Source of the DNA: UBA1876 sp964515395
GTDB lineage: Bacteria > Synergistota > Synergistia > Synergistales > Thermovirgaceae
Assembly (NCBI GenBank): GCA_964515395.1
Contig: CAZERC010000018.1
Coordinates: 1-38,362, forward strand
DNA: 38,362 nt
Direction: 5' to 3'
The notes beneath the pieces were generated by a model. It was not told the DNA's origin and did not search any database. It saw nothing but the letters and a program-made list of their open reading frames with translations. Positions 32,166-38,362 of the stretch are shown piece after piece (the stretch's first letter is position 1; each line of letters opens with the position of its first letter). A program made the position numbers and the translations under genes.

Positions 32166-34718
32166 TTGAACGACAACCTGGTTCTTCTTGTTGATGGCCA
32201 TGGACTTGCCTACCGTGCGTTCTATGCATTGCCGGAACTGAACGCTCCGGACGGGACTCCGACCCAGGCCATACTTGGTTTTGTCAACATGTTGCTGAAG
32301 ACTCTTGACAAAAACCAGCCAAAAAGGGTCGGTATCGTCTTTGATGCTGCGGGACCGACCTTTCGCCATGAAACGTACAAGGAATACAAGGAAAACCGTC
32401 AACCTACCCCTGAACCGTTGCTTGAACAGTTGCCATTCATAAAGGATATTTCCGCTGCCATGGGCTTCAAGGTTTACGAGCGCGAAGGCGTGGAAGCCGA
32501 TGATGTCATTGCGGCAACGGCTGAAAAGGCCCGTGAGAACGGATATGACGTCCTTGTCCTGACGGCTGACAAGGACATGTTTCAGCTCCTTGGCCGCGGC
32601 GTACGGGTCATGCGCCCCGTCAAGGGTGTGAGCACCTTCAGGATGTATGACAGAAAGCAATTTATCGACGAATACCGTTTCGAACCGGAAGCGATGCCGG
32701 ATTACCTGGCCCTTGTCGGAGATACTGCTGATAATGTCCCCGGCGTCAAGGGAATCGGTGACAAGACGGCAAAGGCCCTGTTGTCGGACCATGGCAACCT
32801 CGAAGGAATCTTCGAAGCTCTCGAAAAGCTGAAGCCCAGGGTAAAAGCATCCCTTGAAAGGCAGCGTGAAGAAGTATTCGCTTCAAGGGATCTCGTCAGG
32901 CTCAGGCTTGATTCACCTTTGACTCCGGATGATCTGGTGAAACAGGAAAGGGACATGACGAAACTGAAACACCTCTGTGACCGTTTCGCCCTGAAGAAGC
33001 TGAGAGAGTACTTTGAAATCAAAGATGATTCGAAAGAGACCAAAGAGCCTGAAAGCAGGCAGGTTGTTGACGTAAAAAAAGCGGACAAAACGGAAATTTT
33101 TAAAACTCGTGAACCCCTTCTTATTGCCTGGCAGGGAAGCGGGAAATACCCCGTCGATTTCCATATCGAAAAAATCTTTGCCGGAACACTGGATGGAAGA
33201 TATGCAAATGTGACGGACCTCGGGGCCGGGGAGCTGATCAGGAAACTGGGCTCAATGGAGCCTGAGAGGATAATATTGTGGGGATTCAAGGAGCTTTGCG
33301 CAGCCGACCCCCGTTTCCGAAACATTTCTTCGAGGGTGTGGGACGCCAGAATCGCGCATTACCTTTTGCATCCTGACAAGACCGGTCACAAGGTGGGCAT
33401 TAACGAGGAGACCGAGGGGCCGCAAGAGTGCGGGCTTCTTTCCGAAGCGTGGAAGAACATGTCCACAGAACTTCGTGAAAAGGGACTTGAAAAAATCATG
33501 GACGAGATCGATGTCCCCCTTTCTCCTGTCCTGGCGTCCATGGAAACCAACGGAATCAGGGTTGATTGCTCACATCTGGAAACCCTTCGTGAAGAACTCC
33601 GGGAGAGAATCGAGGTGATCCAAGAGGAAATCGACGAGACTGCGGGAACACATGTCAATTTAAACTCGCCAAAGCAGGTCAGCTGGCTTTTGTTTGATCA
33701 CCTCGGGTATCCGCCGGTCAAGAAAACCAAAACAGGCTATTCTACGGATGTCAGCGTACTGGAAGAACTGGCATCGTTGCCTGCAGGGAAAAAAGGTTTG
33801 CCGGGTTTGCTTCTGGAACACAGGGAAATCACCAAGGTCCTGACGGGTTTTGTCCAGGTCCTGCTAAAAAGCGTTGACGGCAAAACAGGCTGTGTTCATA
33901 CAATTCTCGAGCATACCGTTACAGGAACCGGAAGGTTGAGCAGCCGAGACCCGAACCTGCAAAATTTGCCCGCCTACGGAACCTGGGCGGGAAGGGTCAG
34001 GGAAGCATTGATCCCGCACAGAAAAGGCAGGGTCTTTGTAGCCGGGGATTATTCGCAGATCGAGTTAAGGGTGTTGGCCCACATGTCAGGTGAAGAAAAA
34101 CTGATAGAAGCTTTTGCCGAGGGCCGCGATATTCATTCCGAGACCGCACGATGGATTATGGGCGATTCGGATGAAAACATTTCTTCCGAGCGCCGCCGCG
34201 TGGCGAAAATGGTCAATTTTGGGCTCCTGTACGGAATGGGGCAGTATGGGCTGTCGCAACGATTGGGCATAGGCCGGCAGGAAGCCGGTGAGTTGATCGA
34301 ACGGTATTTCGCGGCCTTCCCGCGTGTTCGGGATTTTCTGGACAGAAGCGCGGAAGAAGCGAAATCAAAGGGATACACGGAGACACTTTTCGGTCGGAGA
34401 AGACCACTGGAGGAGGTTACGACCGTAGAAGGCCGGGGAAATAACGCCTTGAAAAGGGTGGCCATCAACACGCCGATTCAGGGTACGGCGGCTGACATTG
34501 CCAGAATTGCAATGGTCAGGCTCGATGAATCCCTGGCAGAAAAAGAAGACTCGGCGAAACTGATCCTCCAGGTTCATGATTCCCTTGTCTGCGAATGTGA
34601 TGCTGAGACTGCAGAAGAAACGGAACGCATGTTGAAGTCCGTCATGGAATCGGCGGTGAAACTGTCAGTGCCGCTGGAGGTGCAGACGAAATCGGGCAGC
34701 TCTTTCTCTGACATTTGA
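32166..34718 (+). CDS. polA: DNA polymerase I
   Basis: An 850-residue polymerase for Okazaki-fragment processing and repair. The N-terminal 5'-3' exonuclease domain (about 1-290) has LVDGHGLAYRAFYALP, GVEADDVIAA and LTADKDMFQLL. The middle 3'-5' exonuclease-like domain lacks the DxE and other metal ligands, so proofreading is probably absent, as in Taq-like enzymes. The polymerase domain has DYSQIELRVLAHMSG (about residue 628) and RRVAKMVNFGLLYGMGQYGL, and ends with QVHDSLVCE (about 802). I chose TTG at 32166, eight bases after AAAGGAG; an upstream GTG at 32157 overlaps that site and the frame further upstream to 32004 crosses into gltX. It diverges from gltX. Confidence 0.96.
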   Translation: MNDNLVLLVDGHGLAYRAFYALPELNAPDGTPTQAILGFVNMLLKTLDKNQPKRVGIVFDAAGPTFRHETYKEYKENRQPTPEPLLEQLPFIKDISAAMGFKVYEREGVEADDVIAATAEKARENGYDVLVLTADKDMFQLLGRGVRVMRPVKGVSTFRMYDRKQFIDEYRFEPEAMPDYLALVGDTADNVPGVKGIGDKTAKALLSDHGNLEGIFEALEKLKPRVKASLERQREEVFASRDLVRLRLDSPLTPDDLVKQERDMTKLKHLCDRFALKKLREYFEIKDDSKETKEPESRQVVDVKKADKTEIFKTREPLLIAWQGSGKYPVDFHIEKIFAGTLDGRYANVTDLGAGELIRKLGSMEPERIILWGFKELCAADPRFRNISSRVWDARIAHYLLHPDKTGHKVGINEETEGPQECGLLSEAWKNMSTELREKGLEKIMDEIDVPLSPVLASMETNGIRVDCSHLETLREELRERIEVIQEEIDETAGTHVNLNSPKQVSWLLFDHLGYPPVKKTKTGYSTDVSVLEELASLPAGKKGLPGLLLEHREITKVLTGFVQVLLKSVDGKTGCVHTILEHTVTGTGRLSSRDPNLQNLPAYGTWAGRVREALIPHRKGRVFVAGDYSQIELRVLAHMSGEEKLIEAFAEGRDIHSETARWIMGDSDENISSERRRVAKMVNFGLLYGMGQYGLSQRLGIGRQEAGELIERYFAAFPRVRDFLDRSAEEAKSKGYTETLFGRRRPLEEVTTVEGRGNNALKRVAINTPIQGTAADIARIAMVRLDESLAEKEDSAKLILQVHDSLVCECDAETAEETERMLKSVMESAVKLSVPLEVQTKSGSSFSDI

Positions 34719-34721
34719 TTT

Positions 34722-34750
34722 TTGACAGCCCCGGTGACTCTACGTATGAT
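34722..34750 (+). promoter_or_regulatory. Consensus sigma70 promoter before the SurA/PpiD-like gene
   Basis: TTGACA (34722-34727) and TATGAT (34745-34750) with exactly 17 bases between, starting just after the polA stop and 70 bases before the next gene's start. Confidence 0.75.
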
Positions 34751-34820
34751 ATGATTCACTGCCATAAACTTGATGATGCAGGGCCTGCAGGCTCGAGGAA
34801 GCGAAGGAGGACGATTTGTT

Positions 34821-35969
34821 GTGCTGATGCGCACGCTGCGAACGAAAACCAGATCTATAATGCTTATAGTTGTTATAGTGTTTGTCCTGTCCACTTTGGG
34901 CATTTACCTGATGAGAGGCAGTGGCGGAGGAACTGGCGGAGAACGCCAGGGCGACGAGGCTGTCGCAACTATCGATGGCAAGAAAGTCATGATGTCCGAG
35001 GTCGAAATTGGCGTCAGAAACCTTGCACAGCAGAACAGCTCCATGGAGTTGACGGCGGAAAACATTGCCGGAATGCGGAAATCCGTCCTGGACAACATGG
35101 CGATTTACGAGGAGTTGAAAAGGGAAGCCGAAAGCCGGGGGATCGAAGTTGAAGAGTCTGAAATTGACGAGGCTGTCAAACGTATCGAGAATCAATTCCC
35201 CACCAAGGAAGCCTTCCAGCAATACATGGATAACAACGGAATACGCATGAAAGACCTTCGCGAAGAGATCGGACTCAGACTTGCCCAGCAGAAATTGCTT
35301 GACCAGGAGACGCAGGATGTCTCCGTTACGAAAGAGGAAGCCCTTGATTTCTATGAGCAGACCAAGGATTACTTCTTTACGCAACCCGCGGGATATGAGG
35401 TCACCTATGCGCGATTCCCCTCAATGGAAAGCGCCGAATCGGCGAAAGTTCGCCTTCTGAATGGAGAAAACTGGGATACCGTCATGAAAAGTTACGAGGA
35501 AGAGATTCTCGACTGGGTTCCGTTGGAGGAACCTGCCTTTGTGGCGGAAAAAGAACTTGAGACAGGAGACCTTCAACAGTTTGCCGCCCTTGAAACGGGT
35601 GAAATTGGAGGTCCGGCCCAATTTGGTGAGGGGAATGTGCTCATCTTCGTCAAACGTGAAAAAGTCGAGGCCAGGACACTGTCTTATGAAGAGATAAGCT
35701 CAGACGTGGTCCAGATAATGAAAAGCGAAAAAATCCAGCAAAACGAACAGGAATTTTTCACCCGGCTGCTTGAAAGGGCGAAGGTGGAAATTCTCGATGA
35801 AGAATACTTTTCTGTTCCCGAAACACCTGCCTCCGAGGATGCAGAAGGACCATCCTCTGGTCAAACGACAGATGAGGAAGTTTTCGAAGAAGAGGTCATC
35901 GATCAGCAGGTTCCGGGGGAGGAAGACCTTGAAGAAAGCGGCGTGGAAGAAGGCGGGAACACGAACTGA
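34821..35969 (+). CDS. SurA/PpiD-like membrane-anchored periplasmic chaperone
   Basis: A 382-residue protein with one N-terminal membrane helix (IMLIVVIVFVLSTLGIYLM, about residues 12-30) and a large periplasmic part. The SurA_N chaperone domain (about 45-200) is evident from VATIDGKKVMMSEVEIGVRN and the helical MRKSVLDNMAIYEELKREAE segment. The region around 195-300 resembles a parvulin-type rotamase in length, but the typical parvulin signature with GGDLG is not obvious, so isomerase activity is doubtful. The last 45 residues are very acidic and probably disordered. I chose GTG at 34821, 10 bases after AAGGAGG; an ATG at 34827 is the alternative. It folds or delivers exported proteins. It has its own promoter and sits upstream of the tRNAs. 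Confidence 0.8.
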   Translation: MLMRTLRTKTRSIMLIVVIVFVLSTLGIYLMRGSGGGTGGERQGDEAVATIDGKKVMMSEVEIGVRNLAQQNSSMELTAENIAGMRKSVLDNMAIYEELKREAESRGIEVEESEIDEAVKRIENQFPTKEAFQQYMDNNGIRMKDLREEIGLRLAQQKLLDQETQDVSVTKEEALDFYEQTKDYFFTQPAGYEVTYARFPSMESAESAKVRLLNGENWDTVMKSYEEEILDWVPLEEPAFVAEKELETGDLQQFAALETGEIGGPAQFGEGNVLIFVKREKVEARTLSYEEISSDVVQIMKSEKIQQNEQEFFTRLLERAKVEILDEEYFSVPETPASEDAEGPSSGQTTDEEVFEEEVIDQQVPGEEDLEESGVEEGGNTN

Positions 35970-35974
35970 ATGCC

Positions 35975-36003
35975 TTGACAGAGTGAATGAGGGTGAATAG
36001 AAT
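35975..36003 (+). promoter_or_regulatory. Consensus sigma70 promoter for the tRNA pair
   Basis: TTGACA (35975-35980), 17 bases, then TAGAAT (35998-36003). It begins six bases after the chaperone stop and about 20 bases upstream of tRNA-Ser. Confidence 0.75.
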
Positions 36004-36021
36004 AGACCGGGCACGAAACAG

Positions 36022-36115
36022 GGTGGGGTGGCCGAGTGGCTGAAGGCACTCGCCTGCTAAGCGAGTAAGGGGGCTAAAACCTCCTTCCAGGGTTCGAATC
36101 CCTGTCCCACCGCCA
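36022..36115 (+). tRNA. tRNA-Ser(GCU)
   Basis: A class II tRNA with a 7-bp acceptor stem (GGTGGGG / TCCCACC, one G-U pair), D-arm GCCGAGTGGCTGAAGGC, anticodon loop CTGCTAA giving anticodon GCT, a long variable arm (AAGGGGGCTAAAACCTCCTT), T-arm GGTTCGAATCC and an encoded CCA. The long variable arm confirms a serine tRNA. It is 94 bases long including CCA and reads AGC/AGU codons. Confidence 0.96.
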
Positions 36116-36130
36116 GGAATCAAGCTTTGC

Positions 36131-36207
36131 GCGCCGGTAGCTCAACTGGATAGAGCATCGGACTACGGATCCGAAGGTTACGGGTTCGAATCCTGTCCGG
36201 CGCGCCA
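36131..36207 (+). tRNA. tRNA-Arg(ACG)
   Basis: A 77-base class I tRNA with acceptor stem GCGCCGG / CCGGCGC, D-arm GCTCAACTGGATAGAGC, anticodon loop CTACGGA giving anticodon ACG, T-arm GGGTTCGAATCC and an encoded CCA. The ACG anticodon is normally edited to ICG by TadA, which reads CGU, CGC and CGA. It is cotranscribed with tRNA-Ser 15 bases upstream. Confidence 0.96.
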
Positions 36208-36219
36208 CTTCAAAATACA

Positions 36220-36251
36220 GGCCAGCCCCGTGGGCTGGCCTTTCGTCTTTT
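36220..36251 (+). terminator. Strong intrinsic terminator after the tRNA pair (likely bidirectional)
   Basis: A perfect 9-bp GC-rich stem, GGCCAGCCC / GGGCTGGCC, with a CGT loop is followed by TTTCGTCTTTT. On the minus strand it also follows the radical SAM gene and is trailed by TGTATTTTG. Confidence 0.88.
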
Positions 36252-36259
36252 CGCGGTCC

Positions 36260-37540
36260 CTACCGATACCCAAGGTGTGCAATGTCCTTAAGATATTGCA
36301 GGGATTCGGGGTCCAGGGTCCTTGAAACATATGGAGAAAATATCGTATTGTTGTGCAGCAGCGGTTCTTTGCGGATTTCAGGGTTCCCGGCTTCGGCTTT
36401 TTCAAAGGCAACCGTCCCCGGAATCGGGGAGAACTGGGCGGTTTTGACTTTTACGCCGATTTCTTTAGCCGTTCGGATGTTTCCTTCCATGTCTTCGAAA
36501 CTTTGTCCCGGGAGCCCGAGCAGAACATATGTTTCGATTTCGTTGTCCCGGAAGCCTGAACTTTTGAGATTTTCCACGGCGGAGGTAAAGGAACGAATGT
36601 CGGTTTTGTCTCCCTGTGTTTTCTGTAGAGCATCGTCGGTACCTTCGAAACTCAGCCTGATTGTTGTAAAACCTGTCTGCTTGAGGATACGTGCGCAACA
36701 TGAATCGATAAGGCGGACATGAAGCCCGTTAGGTGTGTGAAAACGTATATCGGGAAAGTCCCTTTTCAGCTCTTCACAAAGGGGATAAAAACGGGACTCT
36801 TTGTCAACAAGGAGAGCATCGTCATAAAATGCCACGTCCTGGATGTCATTCGAACGAATCTGATGCCGGATTTCGAGGAGAACTTCTTCCACGGGGCGTT
36901 CTTTATATTTCGGCCACAAAATAGAGGAAGCACAGTACCCGCAGTTCATGGGGCATCCGAAGGAGGTCATACTGACGGCATAACCTGGTGCCGCATACAG
37001 GTCCATTGCCGGTTTCGTGATGTCCAGCTCCAGTGTCCTTGTCTGGATCAAATCGGCGCCACTTTGTCGGGCGTGTTGGGGGCAAAGGCGGGCGTATACT
37101 CCACCGAGAAGTATCGGAACCTTCGGGAAGACCTCTCGAAGGCCTTCAATGGCCCAGAAAACGCCAGGATACCAGTATGTCATCATGGAAGTCACAAGTA
37201 TGATATCTGGATGGGTGATATTCCTGAGCCTGGCAAGAAAGGTTTCTTTCGTAATGCCGAAGTGGTAAAACTTTCGGGGGATTTTTTCATAAACTTGGGG
37301 TTTTGTAACAGGAAACCTGGCCGGGGACTTTCGTCCGAAAGATTTCCTTTTTCCGCCGGCTTCACTGATACAATCAATAAAAGTAACATGATTTCCCTGC
37401 AGCCGCAGTGTTTCGAGGATATACAGAAGACCCAGAGGCTTCGCCCATAGATCGAAGAAGGCAAAGTCCTGGACGGGCGGGTTGATTCCCAGAATGTTGC
37501 AATTGCGGATATCCTTGAGAAGATCTGAATAATTCGACAT
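36260..37540 (-). CDS. B12-binding-type radical SAM protein
   Basis: A 426-residue enzyme with the architecture of B12-dependent or B12-like radical SAM proteins. The N-terminal part (about 13-150) is a Rossmann-like, cobalamin-binding-type domain, starting NILGINPPVQDFAFFDLW, with DIILVTSMMTYWYPG and ILLGGVYARLCP. The radical SAM domain has its [4Fe-4S] ligands Cys196, Cys200 and Cys203 in FGCPMNCGYCASS. Later conserved parts include IQDVAFYDDALLVDKE, TTIRLSFEGTDDALQKTQG and ETYVLLGLPGQSFEDM. A DxHxxG cobalamin motif is not evident. The substrate is unknown; such enzymes methylate or rearrange carbon skeletons. The ATG lies 10 bases downstream of an extended -10 promoter, so the transcript may be nearly leaderless. 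It converges on the tRNA operon. Confidence 0.88.
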   Translation of the reverse strand: MSNYSDLLKDIRNCNILGINPPVQDFAFFDLWAKPLGLLYILETLRLQGNHVTFIDCISEAGGKRKSFGRKSPARFPVTKPQVYEKIPRKFYHFGITKETFLARLRNITHPDIILVTSMMTYWYPGVFWAIEGLREVFPKVPILLGGVYARLCPQHARQSGADLIQTRTLELDITKPAMDLYAAPGYAVSMTSFGCPMNCGYCASSILWPKYKERPVEEVLLEIRHQIRSNDIQDVAFYDDALLVDKESRFYPLCEELKRDFPDIRFHTPNGLHVRLIDSCCARILKQTGFTTIRLSFEGTDDALQKTQGDKTDIRSFTSAVENLKSSGFRDNEIETYVLLGLPGQSFEDMEGNIRTAKEIGVKVKTAQFSPIPGTVAFEKAEAGNPEIRKEPLLHNNTIFSPYVSRTLDPESLQYLKDIAHLGYR

Positions 37541-37549
37541 TTTACGGGG

Positions 37550-37558
37550 ATTATAGCA
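37550..37558 (-). promoter_or_regulatory. Extended -10 promoter of the radical SAM gene
   Basis: On the minus strand TGCTATAAT is a perfect extended -10 (TGnTATAAT) lying 10 bases before the ATG at 37540. No good -35 is seen, as is common with extended -10 promoters. The short distance implies a very short 5' leader, and no clear ribosome site fits. Confidence 0.55.
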
Positions 37559-37810
37559 TGGGTGAATGCGGTCTTTTCGAAGAGAGCGCAGTTCGAAAAT
37601 CCATCACAAGTGCCAACGGTATTTTGGCAAGACAGGGAATGACCTGAAAAACATGCAGAAAGCGCAAGATGTCCGGGCAGATTGATTCGGTTCGGAAAAC
37701 ATGACGAGAAAGGGTAAAAGAGCCTCAACGTGAATCTGGGGTCGCCATCTCCGGTTGAGAAGTGCCGGAGACAGAAAATCTACCGTAAGTAAAGGGAGGA
37801 AACCATTTTG

Positions 37811-38311
37811 ATGACGAACCGCAACTGGAGAGCTTCAGGAGGGTCTTTCCTTATCATTGCACTTGTTGTATTTTCGTTGATCTTCCTGTCGATTGGTGAC
37901 ATCGCTTTTGCAAAAGCCTCGAACAATCAGAAAACTTTTTCGGTTCTCAGGATAACGGAGATCAGCGTCAAAGGTTCAAAACTACACATACGTGGAGAGA
38001 CGGATTTACCGAAAGGATCCTCGCTCCATCTGAAACTGGCGACGGGAACAGGCCTTTTCGGTGGGAATAACGGGGGAAAGGGAATAAAGATTCATGCAAA
38101 CAGCCATTTCTTTTTCGTTCAGGTTGATCTTCCGAAAGGGAAAAAACAGGAGAAAAACATCATACGTCTTCGACTCAGGTTCGACCCCTCACGTCAGCAG
38201 CAGCGCATCAGGGCCCTCGTGGGGCCGAAAGGGGAAAATCTGGCCGGTCGACATGTCCTGGAGGAAAACGACATAAGGATCATGCAGTTTGATAAATTCA
38301 TGTTCTTCTAG
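37811..38311 (+). CDS. Hypothetical secreted protein
   Basis: A 166-residue protein without a family I recognise. A signal sequence (FLIIALVVFSLIFLSIGD, about 14-31) is followed by a likely cleavage after IAFA at about residue 35, leaving an approximately 130-residue extracytoplasmic domain. The mature part is strongly basic, with many Lys and Gly, and reads like a single beta-sandwich domain with alternating hydrophobic strands (SVLRITEISVKGSKLHIRGE, then NSHFFFVQVDLP and IIRLRLRFDP). No cysteine is present in the mature part. GGGAGG precedes the start; both TTG at 37808 and ATG at 37811 fit, and I use the ATG. It has a roughly 270-base upstream region with a small hairpin (TCTCCGG / CCGGAGA, 37748-37771) in its probable leader. 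It may bind sugars or cell-wall polymers, but that is only a guess. Confidence 0.65.
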   Translation: MTNRNWRASGGSFLIIALVVFSLIFLSIGDIAFAKASNNQKTFSVLRITEISVKGSKLHIRGETDLPKGSSLHLKLATGTGLFGGNNGGKGIKIHANSHFFFVQVDLPKGKKQEKNIIRLRLRFDPSRQQQRIRALVGPKGENLAGRHVLEENDIRIMQFDKFMFF

Positions 38312-38362
38312 GAGTCTGTCGGACTTTAAGTTCGCCTGTTAGAATAACGTAGAGACAACGAA

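Noticed and set aside
31115..32194. A 359-codon open frame on the plus strand opposite gltX
   Set aside because: It is antisense to a clear glutamyl-tRNA synthetase, lacks a ribosome site and shows no recognisable domain; it results from the codon bias of gltX.
1..38362. CRISPR array, prophage or toxin-antitoxin system
   Set aside because: No regularly spaced repeats, integrase, phage structural genes or recognisable toxin-antitoxin pairs are seen in the window.

Overview
The window is 38.4 kb of bacterial chromosome with ordinary protein-coding density on both strands, broken by several decayed loci. Diderm-type genes (a lipid-A-synthase N-domain protein beside ArnT/ArnC-like glycosyltransferases, and a relic of an OmpA-family protein), anaerobic energy genes (a 14-gene Mbh-type membrane hydrogenase), branched-chain amino-acid export (AzlCD) and an asparaginase together suggest an anaerobic, amino-acid-fermenting diderm. 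Synergistota is my best guess. It rests on gene content and general resemblance, not on a database match.

Left part (1-11920): a minus-strand glycosyltransferase operon runs off the left edge. It is followed by about 1.2 kb of insertion-sequence debris, a rubrerythrin, a patatin-like lipase, an MscS channel, a wrecked P-type ATPase, AzlCD, a secreted cupin, the RNA-binding protein Tex, a small zincin and a wrecked OmpA-family gene.

Middle (11993-19250): a minus-strand operon glgE - treS/maltokinase - glgB encodes the complete GlgE route. Trehalose is isomerised to maltose, phosphorylated to maltose-1-phosphate, polymerised into alpha-glucan and branched. A hypothetical membrane-anchored protein, a tspO pseudogene and an atypical MOSC protein follow.

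Core (21196-29519): fourteen tightly coupled genes occur in the same order as archaeal mbhA-N. They comprise an Mrp-like Na+/H+ antiporter module (A-I) and a [NiFe]-hydrogenase module (J-N). Both nickel-binding CxxC motifs are present in MbhL, so the complex should evolve H2 from reduced ferredoxin while moving ions. MbhN carries an additional two-cluster ferredoxin domain, the most unusual structural feature of the window.

Right part (29597-38362): asparaginase, a compact glutamyl-tRNA synthetase lacking the usual zinc-binding insertion, DNA polymerase I diverging from it, a SurA/PpiD-like chaperone, tRNA-Ser(GCU) and tRNA-Arg(ACG), a B12-binding-type radical SAM protein and an orphan secreted protein. 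Several strong sigma70-type promoters and intrinsic terminators separate these units. At least four loci (transposase, P-type ATPase, OmpA-family, TspO) are pseudogenes at different stages of decay.
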